Assembly: GCA_963666035.2 (NCBI GenBank)
Contig: CAXXJI010000004.1
Location: 62,001-126,000 of the forward strand
From: CALMFG01 sp963666035
Lineage (GTDB): Bacteria; Bacillota; Clostridia; Christensenellales; CALMFG01
Length of the DNA stretch: 64,000 nucleotides
Direction of reading: 5' to 3'
Position numbers and translations under genes: made by a program. Positions within the stretch are counted from its first letter, which is position 1. Each line of letters begins with the position of its first letter. Of this stretch, positions 15,821-24,406 are shown in pieces. The notes below the pieces were generated by a model, which saw only the letters and a program-made list of their open reading frames with translations, was not told where the DNA came from and did no database searches.

Positions 15821-15838
15821 ATGTTCATACTTTATACG

Positions 15839-15867
15839 TTGCGGTCAAAGCGAATCACAGGTATAAT
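15839..15867 (+). promoter_or_regulatory. Promoter of the surface-glycan operon
   Basis: TTGCGG (15839-15844), 17 bases, TATAAT (15862-15867), about 50 bases before the first glycosyltransferase. Confidence 0.7.
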
Positions 15868-15917
15868 AAACCTTGGTTTATAGCCATCATTAAAACGTGA
15901 CAGGAACGGAGGGAAGC

Positions 15918-17204
15918 ATGGTTAAAAAGCCCAAAATCCTTTGGTTGAATAATCTGGTCATGCCAAACATGGCTGAAAGCTTTGGAATCAAACCCGGAAT
16001 CAGCGGCGGCTGGACCGTGGGACTCTTTTCGGCAGTGAAAGCGACAAACAGCGTTGATCTTATTGTGGTTTTCCCAATGTACGGCAAAACCGGCGTTTTA
16101 AAGCGTGATAAAGACGGCACAGTCTATTATGGTGTCGGCGTTTCGCTGGATTACCAGAACTATCACACGGAGACTGAAGCGCATTTTAAAGAGATTATCA
16201 AAACCGAACAGCCGGATATGGTACATGTATTTGGTTCTGAATTTCCGCATACACTCGCTATGGTGCGGGCGTTTGAGAACCCCAAAAAAACAGTGATCAG
16301 TGTTCAAGGCTTAACCTCGGTCATCCCTTTGCACTATCTGGAAGGCATACCGACTTCGGTTGTGCGCGCAAAAACGCTGCGTGAATGGCTTTCGGGGCGC
16401 GGACTTGTTTTTGAGCGCAGCCAGTTCAGTCGGCGCGGGCTTTTGGAAGCCGAAGCGATTGCCAATACCGGCCATATCATCGGCCGTACCGATTGGGACA
16501 AAGCTTGTACCGAAAAGATGAACCCCAAGGCCGAATACCATCATTGCTATGAATCCTTGCGGGACAGCTTTTATCAAGCATCCTGGGATATTGAAAAAAT
16601 TGAACGACACAGTCTGCTTGTCAGTCAGGGCGCCTATCCGCTGAAAGGCCTGCATATGGCGCTGGAAGCGGTGGCCGACTTAAAGCATGATTTTCCGGAT
16701 ATCAAATTATATGTCGGCGGCGACCCGGTGGGGAATCCCGCTAAAACGGGCTTTAAGCGTATTCTAAACGCAAAATCCTATCCGCGCTATATTGAGCGAT
16801 TGATTGCGGCCAATAACCTTGCTGACCATGTGGTTTTTCTCGGCAGTTTAAACGAAGACGAAATGCGTGAGCGACTTTTAAAGACGCATGTATTTGTATC
16901 GGCTTCACTGGTGGAAAACTCACCGAATTCGGTAGGGGAAGCCAACCTTTTGGGCGTACCTTGCGTTTCCTCCCATGTGGGCGGCGTGGCCGAAATGATG
17001 GTGCATGAAAAAGAAGGCTATGTCTATCAGTCCACCGCGCCGTACATGCTGGCGCACTTTATCAAAAAACTCTTTAACAGTGACGAAACGGCAGTGCGTT
17101 TCTCCAAGGCTTCGCGGGAACACGCCAAAACAATATATGACAGAAAAAACAACGGGAAACGAATGGTCGAAATCTACCAGTACATTTTAGGCGGTAATCG
17201 CTGA
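15918..17204 (+). CDS. Glycosyltransferase family 4 protein
   Basis: A 428-residue GT-B glycosyltransferase. The N-terminal half holds the acceptor domain (KPGISGGWTVGLFSAV, DMVHVFGSEFPHTLAM). The C-terminal nucleotide-sugar domain includes LLVSQGAYPLKGLHMALEAVADL, VVFLGSLNEDEMRERLLKTHVFVSASLVENSPNSVGEANLLGVPCVSSHVGG, with the E(x7)E-like motif of family GT4. ATG 15918 is preceded by GGAGGG; an in-frame GTG at 15897 is less suited. It is the first gene of a five-gene operon and ends one base before the next gene. Donor and acceptor sugars cannot be inferred. Confidence 0.9.
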   Translation: MVKKPKILWLNNLVMPNMAESFGIKPGISGGWTVGLFSAVKATNSVDLIVVFPMYGKTGVLKRDKDGTVYYGVGVSLDYQNYHTETEAHFKEIIKTEQPDMVHVFGSEFPHTLAMVRAFENPKKTVISVQGLTSVIPLHYLEGIPTSVVRAKTLREWLSGRGLVFERSQFSRRGLLEAEAIANTGHIIGRTDWDKACTEKMNPKAEYHHCYESLRDSFYQASWDIEKIERHSLLVSQGAYPLKGLHMALEAVADLKHDFPDIKLYVGGDPVGNPAKTGFKRILNAKSYPRYIERLIAANNLADHVVFLGSLNEDEMRERLLKTHVFVSASLVENSPNSVGEANLLGVPCVSSHVGGVAEMMVHEKEGYVYQSTAPYMLAHFIKKLFNSDETAVRFSKASREHAKTIYDRKNNGKRMVEIYQYILGGNR

Positions 17205-17205
17205 T

Positions 17206-18396
17206 ATGAAGGTTGTCTTTTTATCCAATTTTTTAAACCATCATCAACTGCCCTTTTGTCTTGAGATGGAAAAACATCTGGGCGATGGCTTTCGTTTTGT
17301 CCAAACTGAGCCGGTTAATCAGGAGCGGCTGAGCATGGGCTATAAAGAGTATACTGACACGTATGATTTTTTGCTTTGCCCCTATCGTTCGGCGGAAGAG
17401 ATGAAAGAAGTGAAGGATACTGTGGATACGGCCGATTTTGTCATCATCGGCTCTGCTCCCAACAGCTATATCGCAAAGCGCCTGAAGGAAGGTAAGCCGG
17501 TGATTCGATATTCCGAGCGGTTTTTACGCGCGCAAAAGTGGCGCTACTTTACCCCGAAAACATTGAAATTCATGTATGAAAACCATACAAAATATAGAAA
17601 CGCGCCTGTTTATGTGCTCTGCGCTTCTGCTTACACCGCGCGGGATTACGCTATTTTTGGCGCGTACAAGGGAAAAACCTACAAATGGGGTTATCTGCCT
17701 GAAGTCAAGCGGTATGATATTGACGCACTGATGAAAAAAAAGCGAGATGATCGGCTGACATTACTTTGGGCGGCGCGGTTTATGAAACTCAAGCATCCTG
17801 AAAAGTTTCTAAAATGCTGTTCTCGGTTAAAACGGGACGGGGTGGAATTCACCGCTAACATGATCGGCGAAGGCACTGAGGAATCAAAAATGAAGCGTTA
17901 TGTCCAAAAACACGGACTATCCGATTCGGTGAATTTCCTTGGATTTATCCCGCCCGATCAGGTGCGTGAAGCGATGGAGAAAGCGGATATATTTATGTTT
18001 AATTCGGATTATAGAGACGGCTGGGGTGCGGTGATAAACGAAGCGATGAACAGCGGTTGCGCGGTGATCACATCGCATGCGCCGGGGGCAGGGCCCTACC
18101 TGATACAGCATGGCAAAAACGGGTTGGTCTACAGAAACAGCAGTTTTAAGGATTTATACAGAAACCTTCGAAAAGTGACTGACAATTTAGATTGTCGGCA
18201 GAACATGGGCAGAAAAGCCTATCAAACCATGGCCGAAGTCTGGAACGCCGAATTCGCAACAGAGAACTTAATCCGGCTTTTAAAGGCACTTAAAACAGGC
18301 GAAACATCGGAAATTCCAAGCGGACCGTGCTCGGCGGCAAGGTCTATCCCGCAATGGCGGATGTTTAGAGCGGTGAGAAAAGGGGAAACGATTTGA
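17206..18396 (+). CDS. Glycosyltransferase family 4 protein
   Basis: A 396-residue GT-B enzyme related to the preceding one. The N terminus KVVFLSNFLNHHQLPFCLEM is typical of GT4 proteins in capsular clusters. The C-terminal half carries LLWAARFMKLKHPEKFLKCC, NFLGFIPPDQVREAMEKADIFMFNSDYRDGWGAVINEAMNSGCAVITSHAPG and a Gly-rich end. ATG 17206 follows the previous gene by one base, and its last four bases (TTGA) contain the TTG start of the next gene, so the three are translated together. It may add a second sugar to the same lipid-linked repeat unit. Confidence 0.9.
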   Translation: MKVVFLSNFLNHHQLPFCLEMEKHLGDGFRFVQTEPVNQERLSMGYKEYTDTYDFLLCPYRSAEEMKEVKDTVDTADFVIIGSAPNSYIAKRLKEGKPVIRYSERFLRAQKWRYFTPKTLKFMYENHTKYRNAPVYVLCASAYTARDYAIFGAYKGKTYKWGYLPEVKRYDIDALMKKKRDDRLTLLWAARFMKLKHPEKFLKCCSRLKRDGVEFTANMIGEGTEESKMKRYVQKHGLSDSVNFLGFIPPDQVREAMEKADIFMFNSDYRDGWGAVINEAMNSGCAVITSHAPGAGPYLIQHGKNGLVYRNSSFKDLYRNLRKVTDNLDCRQNMGRKAYQTMAEVWNAEFATENLIRLLKALKTGETSEIPSGPCSAARSIPQWRMFRAVRKGETI

Positions 18397-19574
18397 AGGA
18401 TATCATCCTGTGCGGACATACAGGCAGTTTTAATCACGGCTGTGAGGCGATTATCAAGGGCACAGCCGAACTTTTGGCCGCGCATAAAATAAGGCCGGTG
18501 TTGGCCACAAAAGCACGGGAGCAGGACGAAGCCTTTGGCGTAACCGAATTTTCCGAGCTGGTGGATTATGAAACGCTCAATGGCAAGCCGATTAAGCTAT
18601 TGGTTGGGCGCGTCGCGAACAAGCTGTCGAATCCGCCGATCGGTACCGAGTATTTTCATGGGCGAAGAGTTTGGCAGCGCTTGAAAGGCAATATGGCGCT
18701 GAACGTGGGCGGCGATACATACTGCTATGACGTTCCGCGAACCAGTCTGGCTCTAAATTGGTATACACAGAAAAAAGGTATCCCAAATATCCTATGGGCA
18801 TGTTCTATCGAAAAAAGCGCGATTACTACGCCGATAAAAAAGGATTTGGAACGCTACACATTGATTATGCCGAGAGAGTCGCTAACGTATGAATATCTCT
18901 TGGAAGCGGGGATTCCAAAAGAAAAACTGGTGTCTTGCGTGGATCCAGCCTTTGCATTGTCGCCGGAAACGGTTAAGCTGGATGATGATTTTTTTAAGAA
19001 AAAAGTGATCGGCATCAACTTAAGTCCATTGGTGGTCAGTGAAGGCGCGGGCAAAACTATCGTGATGGATAACTATTGGCGAGTGATTGACTATATTCTC
19101 AAAAAAACCGATTACAATATCTGTTTTATACCGCATGTGTATGAAGCGGAAACCAGATCGCAGGATTTGGTGCCGCTGGTAGAATTGCAGGAGAAATATA
19201 AAGATTCTAAGCGGACATTGCTGATCGAGAAAAACTATAACTGTCGCCAGCTGAAATATATTATATCTCGCTGTACGATGCTGGTGGCCGCGCGGACGCA
19301 TGCTTCCATCGCCGCGTATTCCAGCCATGTTCCCGCACTGGTTTTGGGTTATTCGGTAAAGTCACTCGGCATCGCGAAGGATTTGTTTGGTAAGCATGAG
19401 GGTTATGTTCTACCCGCGCAAGCACTGAAAGCAGATGGTGAATTACTTGATGCATTTAAAGCATTGGACAAGAATCATGCGAAAATCAAAGCGCATTTAG
19501 CTGAAACGATGCCAGCATATCGAAAAAAAGTGCTGGGCGCTGCAAAATTATTGGCGGATTTTACAAGATCATAG
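18393..19574 (+). CDS. Polysaccharide pyruvyl transferase family protein
   Basis: A 393-residue protein of the CsaB/WcaK pyruvyl-transferase superfamily. It starts with DIILCGHTGSFNHGCEAIIKG, a GT-B-like Rossmann turn, and the second half has VIGINLSPLV, a segment YNICFIPHVYE, and ISRCTMLVAARTHASIAAYSSHVPALVLGYSVKSLGIAKDLFG, a typical CsaB end. Family members add ketal-linked pyruvate from phosphoenolpyruvate to a glycan; the pyruvylated sugar can anchor SLH-domain proteins. The start is a TTG at 18393 (AGGGGAAA ribosome-binding site), overlapping the previous stop by four bases. The actual substrate is unknown; it could act as another kind of transferase. Confidence 0.82.
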   Translation: MKDIILCGHTGSFNHGCEAIIKGTAELLAAHKIRPVLATKAREQDEAFGVTEFSELVDYETLNGKPIKLLVGRVANKLSNPPIGTEYFHGRRVWQRLKGNMALNVGGDTYCYDVPRTSLALNWYTQKKGIPNILWACSIEKSAITTPIKKDLERYTLIMPRESLTYEYLLEAGIPKEKLVSCVDPAFALSPETVKLDDDFFKKKVIGINLSPLVVSEGAGKTIVMDNYWRVIDYILKKTDYNICFIPHVYEAETRSQDLVPLVELQEKYKDSKRTLLIEKNYNCRQLKYIISRCTMLVAARTHASIAAYSSHVPALVLGYSVKSLGIAKDLFGKHEGYVLPAQALKADGELLDAFKALDKNHAKIKAHLAETMPAYRKKVLGAAKLLADFTRS

Positions 19575-19607
19575 AAACAAAAAGGACTAAATTCTTAAGA
19601 GGTATCA

Positions 19608-21131
19608 ATGATTAATCAAAGAAAAGCAGGCGCAATACTTTCATACATCAGCATGGCTGTCGGCATCGTGGTAGGAATGATCAGCATGAGCATCATCCTT
19701 CGTTTTATCTCCAAGGGTGATGTCGGCGTATACAACGTAATCGGTTCATTAATTGCCGTCATGGGGGTTATGGACTTTGGACTGGCTGGTACAATTACCC
19801 GCTATTACACGCGGGATATGACCCTGCACGATAGTGAAAAACAGGAAAACACGCTGGCGATTGGTGCACTGATCTACGGCGCAATCGGCGTTCTGGCAAT
19901 CATTGTCGGTTTTGTGCTGTATCCGCTGATCGACGTGTTCTACAGTGCCAAGTTTACCGCATTGGAGCTGGCACTGGCCAAACGGATGTTTATCGTCATG
20001 ATGATCAACTTTGTTTTGTCTATATCCACCAGCGTGTATACGTCGGCCATTCTGGCGCATGAGAAATTTGTATTCTCGCGGATGATTGAGATCGTCAAAT
20101 CCATCAGCAGTCTTGTTCTGGTCTATGCCGCGCTGTATTACACAAAAAGTATCATGGCGGTGGTCATCGTACATACGGCGATCAATGTGATCGCGATTGT
20201 GGTTCGAATTTTTTACGCAACAGTTAATCTAAAAGTCAAAATTAAACTTCATTATTTCGACAAAACGCTGCTGCATGCGCTGACGGCATTTGCGTTTTTT
20301 ATCTTTTTAAATCTGATTATGGACAGAGTATATTGGAAGACCGATACTTTGATTTTGGCGGCCGTGGCGGGGGCAGAAGCGGCGGCGGTTTATGGTATTG
20401 CGTCCACCATCAACGGGTATTACCTCAACTTTTCGTCTAATATCGCTTCGGTTTTTCTGCCGAAGATTACAGCGATTTCGGCCAAGACCGAAGATATGGA
20501 TGAGATCAACGAAATTTTTCTGCGCATCGGGCGCATCCAATATATCATCATCATGCTGATTCTGTCCGGCTTCATCATCTTCGGGCAGGAGTTTATCCGG
20601 TTATGGACGCACGGGGAAGGGTATATTGAGGCGTATGCTTTTTCGCTGATTGTGATGATTCCGCTGGTGATTCCGCTGATACAAAACACCGGCATCTCGA
20701 TTCTGCAGGCAAAAAACAAGCATGCCTTTCGTTCGGTGGTGTATATCATCATTGCGGCGCTGAACTTTGCCGCTTCTATACCGTTGGCCAAGCTGTACGG
20801 CGGCTACGGTGCGGCGGCCGCTACGGCGGCTTCGTTGATTTTGGGGCAGGGCATTATCATCAATATCTACTATCAGAAGAAAATCGGTCTGCATATCGGG
20901 CACTTCTTTAAAGTGATCTTAAGTATGTCACCGCCCATTTTTGCGGTGGGGATTGCGGTATATTTTTTAAACCGCATTTGGTGGGTCAGTGAATGGTATA
21001 TTTTGCTGTTTAAAATATTAGTCTATGTTATGATATACTTTGTTGTAGCGGATAAATTTGTATTTAATGATTACGAAAAAGAAAACTTCGGCGGATTTTT
21101 GAAAAAGATATTTTGGAGAGCAAGAAAATGA
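19608..21131 (+). CDS. Oligosaccharide flippase (Wzx/MATE-like)
   Basis: A 507-residue polytopic membrane protein with about 14 predicted helices, beginning KAGAILSYISMAVGIVVGMISMSIILRF and carrying the flippase-type segment GDVGVYNVIGSLIAVMGVMDFGLAGTITRY. It resembles Wzx-type exporters that move lipid-linked oligosaccharides across the membrane. Charged residues cluster in the loops, as expected for the family. ATG 19608 follows a TTAAGAGGT site. It comes 33 bases after the pyruvyl-transferase gene, and its stop overlaps the next start in ATGA, so it belongs to the same operon. Confidence 0.92.
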   Translation: MINQRKAGAILSYISMAVGIVVGMISMSIILRFISKGDVGVYNVIGSLIAVMGVMDFGLAGTITRYYTRDMTLHDSEKQENTLAIGALIYGAIGVLAIIVGFVLYPLIDVFYSAKFTALELALAKRMFIVMMINFVLSISTSVYTSAILAHEKFVFSRMIEIVKSISSLVLVYAALYYTKSIMAVVIVHTAINVIAIVVRIFYATVNLKVKIKLHYFDKTLLHALTAFAFFIFLNLIMDRVYWKTDTLILAAVAGAEAAAVYGIASTINGYYLNFSSNIASVFLPKITAISAKTEDMDEINEIFLRIGRIQYIIIMLILSGFIIFGQEFIRLWTHGEGYIEAYAFSLIVMIPLVIPLIQNTGISILQAKNKHAFRSVVYIIIAALNFAASIPLAKLYGGYGAAAATAASLILGQGIIINIYYQKKIGLHIGHFFKVILSMSPPIFAVGIAVYFLNRIWWVSEWYILLFKILVYVMIYFVVADKFVFNDYEKENFGGFLKKIFWRARK

Positions 21132-22339
21132 TTGTCATCAAAGATAAGCGGGATTGCAGCGGGTGCTATGCCTGCAAAAACGTCTGTCCGGTGGACTGCA
21201 TCAGCATGGAAACCGACGATGAGGGTTTTTGGTACCCCAAGGTGGATTTCGATCGGTGTATCGAATGCTGTGCCTGCGTCATCTCCTGCCATGTCATTAA
21301 TAAATATGTTCCGGATAATCATCCGGTGGCTTACGCCGCAAAAAACAGAGACGAAGCCGTTCGTGCGCAAAGCTCTTCGGGTGGGGTTTTCACCGCACTG
21401 GCCGAGGCGGTGCTGGACGATAACGGAGTGGTGTTCGGCGTAGAATACGATAACGAATTCAGCGTTAAACACAGCTATATCGAAAAAAAGGAAGACCTAT
21501 ACCGTTACCGCGGCTCCAAGTATGTGCAGTCCGAAGTCAAGGATGCCCATCATCAGCTCCGACAGTTTTTGGAAGCGGGACGGCAGGTGCTGTTCACAGC
21601 TACGCCCTGCCAGATTGCAGGCGTTTATAATTACCTAAGCAATTTTCGAGAAGAACCTTACGATAACCTCTATACCATGGAAAACATCTGCCACGGCGTG
21701 CCTTCACCCAAGATGTGGGACAAGTATGTGGCATATACGAAAAGCGGGCGTATATCGGACATCGCGAAGGTCGATTTTCGGGACAAAACAAAAGGCTGGC
21801 GGGATTTTTCGGTGAAGTTCGATTTTAAGGACGGTAAAAGCCAGCTGAAGACCATGGATGACGATCCATACCTTTTCGGGTTCCTGCGCAACATCTATCT
21901 GCGTCCGGCCTGCCACAGGTGCACCGAAAAGTCTTTGCATCGAAAATCGGATATTACAGTGGCCGATTTTTGGGGCGTGGAGCATATGCATCCGGATTTT
22001 AGTGACGACAAGGGTGTTTCGCTGGTTTATGTCAATTCACCGCAGGGAGAAAAGCTGTTTGACCGCATCAAGCCGGCATTAAGAGTGATCGACAGCGACG
22101 TCAAGCAATCGGCCAAGTACAACGTGGCGGCCACGCACAACACCAAACCCAATAAACGGAGGGATGAGTTTTTCCGCGATTTTGATTCCGTGCCGTATGA
22201 GCAATTATTGACGGAATACTGCCAGCCGAGCGACGAGGAACGTCAGCGCAAAAAACGGCAGGCGAAAATCGATAAGCTCAAAAACATCGTCAAAAAGTTA
22301 ATCAGATGGGAAAAAATACGGGCCAAAATTAGAAGATGA
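21128..22339 (+). CDS. FrhB-like coenzyme F420 hydrogenase/dehydrogenase beta subunit family protein
   Basis: A 403-residue iron-sulfur protein. The N terminus holds two 4Fe-4S ferredoxin motifs: Cys10/13/16/20 and Cys44/47/50/54. The FrhB N- and C-terminal domains follow, with SSSGGVFTALAEAVL, LFTATPCQIAGVYNYL, the cysteine-rich IYLRPACHRCTEKS and ITVADFWGVE. Such proteins recur in exopolysaccharide clusters next to pyruvyl-transferase genes, and no F420 gene is seen here, so a redox step in glycan modification is more likely than methanogen-type hydrogenase work; that is inference. ATG 21128 (GGAGAG) gives the family N terminus and overlaps the flippase by four bases. Confidence 0.88.
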   Translation: MIVIKDKRDCSGCYACKNVCPVDCISMETDDEGFWYPKVDFDRCIECCACVISCHVINKYVPDNHPVAYAAKNRDEAVRAQSSSGGVFTALAEAVLDDNGVVFGVEYDNEFSVKHSYIEKKEDLYRYRGSKYVQSEVKDAHHQLRQFLEAGRQVLFTATPCQIAGVYNYLSNFREEPYDNLYTMENICHGVPSPKMWDKYVAYTKSGRISDIAKVDFRDKTKGWRDFSVKFDFKDGKSQLKTMDDDPYLFGFLRNIYLRPACHRCTEKSLHRKSDITVADFWGVEHMHPDFSDDKGVSLVYVNSPQGEKLFDRIKPALRVIDSDVKQSAKYNVAATHNTKPNKRRDEFFRDFDSVPYEQLLTEYCQPSDEERQRKKRQAKIDKLKNIVKKLIRWEKIRAKIRR

Positions 22340-22354
22340 TTTTGGTCTTCTTAT

Positions 22355-22382
22355 TTGATGAAAAGCGCTTTTCTGATATAAT
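22355..22382 (+). promoter_or_regulatory. Promoter of surE
   Basis: An extended -10 TGATATAAT (22374-22382) with TTGATG (22355-22360) 16 bases before the TATAAT. Confidence 0.72.
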
Positions 22383-22415
22383 AATCTGATCAAACGAAAA
22401 TAAGGAATTAGGAAA

Positions 22416-23180
22416 ATGAATATATTTTTGACCAATGATGACGGATATCTTTCTTACGGTATCTTGGGGCTGGCCGAAAAGCTGTCCGAGAAGCATAATG
22501 TGACCGTCGTGGCACCGCATAATCCGCAATCCGGCGCGGGGCATGCGCTGACCATGCATAAACCCCTGCGCATCAAGCATTTTTCTGATCTTTCGGAAAA
22601 GCACCAAATCGCGGTATATTCCTGTAGCGGCAAGCCGGCGGATTGTGCCAAAATTGGCATCGATAAAGTCATCAAAGAAAAACCGGATCTGGTGCTGTCG
22701 GGCATCAATCTCGGCGCGAATCTCGGTACCGATGTCATCTATTCGGGAACAGTTTCGGGAGCGCTGGAAGCCGCTATGATGGGTTATCGCGCTATGGCCG
22801 TGTCTCTGGATAATTACGAGGGACAGCATATGGATACGGCTATACGCTTTATCGCTGAATTTATCGAAAAATATCCGATTGATACTATGGTCAAGGATTA
22901 TATCTTAAACATCAATGTACCGGCAGTGGCGTTTGAGGACATCAAAGGCATCAAAGTGGCTTCCTTAGGCGAAGTGCGCTACGAAAACGATATCACGGTG
23001 GGGATAGACCCTTTCGGGAACGATTATTATTGGATCGGCGGACGCAAGCTTTTGCCATTACCTGGCGATAAGGATGTCAATTTTATCAAAGAAGGATTTG
23101 TTACGGTCACGCCGGTTTCGTTTATGATGGGCGCGGAAGAGTGCATCAAGCTGGTTGAAAAGAAAATTGAGAGGTTATAA
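22416..23180 (+). CDS. surE: 5'/3'-nucleotidase SurE
   Basis: A 254-residue SurE, a metal-dependent phosphatase that dephosphorylates nucleoside 5' and 3' monophosphates. The signature MNIFLTNDDG supplies metal ligands Asp8 and Asp9, the APHNPQSGAGHALT segment holds the conserved Ser/Asn loop, and LSGINLGANLGTDVIYSGTVSGALEA is the highly conserved core. ATG 22416 is behind AAGGAATTAGGAA. It ends with a stop that directly abuts the TTG start of the flavoprotein gene, so the two are co-expressed; the functional link between them is not known. Confidence 0.95.
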   Translation: MNIFLTNDDGYLSYGILGLAEKLSEKHNVTVVAPHNPQSGAGHALTMHKPLRIKHFSDLSEKHQIAVYSCSGKPADCAKIGIDKVIKEKPDLVLSGINLGANLGTDVIYSGTVSGALEAAMMGYRAMAVSLDNYEGQHMDTAIRFIAEFIEKYPIDTMVKDYILNINVPAVAFEDIKGIKVASLGEVRYENDITVGIDPFGNDYYWIGGRKLLPLPGDKDVNFIKEGFVTVTPVSFMMGAEECIKLVEKKIERL

Positions 23181-24401
23181 TTGAAAAATAAGAAAACCGC
23201 TGTGATTGGCGGCGGGCCTGCGGGCATGATGGCCGCTATATCGGGCGCAAAGGCGGGGCACCGCGTGACCCTGTTTGAACAAAACGAAAAGCTCGGTAAA
23301 AAGTTGTTTTTGACCGGAAAAGGCCGGTGCAACATCACCAACACCGCCGAAACGGCCGACTTCTTTTTGAATATTCCGCGAAACAATAAATTTCTGTATT
23401 CAGCACTGTACGGTTTTACCAATTCGGATTTGCTGGAATATTTGCATGCGCACGGCCTTAAAACCAAGGAAGAACGCGGCGGGCGGGTGTTCCCTGAGTC
23501 AGACCACTCAAGTGATGTGATTAAAGCACTGGAGGCGGGATTGAAAGAGCAATGCGTCGCGGTCAAGCTGAAAAGCAAAGTGGAGGCGCTCGTCAAATCG
23601 GGCGAAAACTTTGCACTGACGGTTGGCGGGAAGACCGAAGATTTTGACGCAGTGATCGTCGCCACAGGGGGATTAAGCTATCCATCCACAGGTTCGGACG
23701 GCAAATTCTTTGACGTGGTTAAAACGTTGGGGCATACGACATCCGACTTTGAACCGTCGCTGGTTTCTTTGAAAACACTGGATACTTCCGAACGCCCCGC
23801 AGGTTTAACTCTAAAAAACGCAGGTGTGGAATTTTATAATCATGGTAAAAAGGTTTACAGTGATTTTGGCGAGCTTTTGTTTACGCACTGGGGCATCTCA
23901 GGGCCGGTCGTGCTTTCCGCATCGGCATATTACAAAAATGGGGCGTTTAAGGACGCGTACGTGCTGATTGACCTCAAACCCGCTTTGGATGAAAATAAGC
24001 TGGAAAACCGCATTTTGCGCGAGATCAGCGAAGCGCCGAACAAGGACTTTGCCAACCTGTTGCGCACGCTGCTGCCGTCTTCTCTGGTACCGCATTTTCT
24101 GGACCGCATCACCTTTGCGGCGGATACCAAAGCACATTCCATCACCGTGGAAAACCGAAAGGAAATCGTTTCGCTTCTCAAGCACTACCGTCTGGATATC
24201 ACCGGCAAGCGGGGCATCGCCGAAGCGATCATTACACGCGGGGGGATCAGTGTAAAGGAGATCAACCCATCCACTATGGAATCAAAAAAAATCCCCGGAC
24301 TGTATTTTGCCGGGGAGATGATCGATGTGGATGCGCTGACCGGCGGATTCAACCTCCAGATCGCGTTTTCAACCGGATATTTAGCAGGGCAGCTTCTGTA
24401 A
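23181..24401 (+). CDS. BaiN/HI0933-family FAD-dependent oxidoreductase
   Basis: A 406-residue flavoprotein. An FAD-binding Rossmann fold opens it: AVIGGGPAGMMAAISGAKAGHRVTLFE, with the second FAD motif LFLTGKGRCNITN and the family segment KEERGGRVFPESDHSSDVIKAL. The C terminus has GLYFAGEMIDVDALTGGFNLQIAFSTG, a strong HI0933/YhiN signature. Biochemistry of most members is unknown; BaiN of bile-acid-metabolising clostridia reduces bile-acid intermediates, but that function must not be assumed here. The TTG at 23181 follows the surE stop with no gap and has GAGAGG as ribosome-binding site. It converges on typA. Confidence 0.9.
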   Translation: MKNKKTAVIGGGPAGMMAAISGAKAGHRVTLFEQNEKLGKKLFLTGKGRCNITNTAETADFFLNIPRNNKFLYSALYGFTNSDLLEYLHAHGLKTKEERGGRVFPESDHSSDVIKALEAGLKEQCVAVKLKSKVEALVKSGENFALTVGGKTEDFDAVIVATGGLSYPSTGSDGKFFDVVKTLGHTTSDFEPSLVSLKTLDTSERPAGLTLKNAGVEFYNHGKKVYSDFGELLFTHWGISGPVVLSASAYYKNGAFKDAYVLIDLKPALDENKLENRILREISEAPNKDFANLLRTLLPSSLVPHFLDRITFAADTKAHSITVENRKEIVSLLKHYRLDITGKRGIAEAIITRGGISVKEINPSTMESKKIPGLYFAGEMIDVDALTGGFNLQIAFSTGYLAGQLL

Positions 24402-24406
24402 AAAAG

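Noticed and set aside
23181..24401. Bile-acid metabolising BaiN
   Set aside because: The family is broad and the neighbours (surE, typA) give no bile-acid context, so only the fold is assigned.
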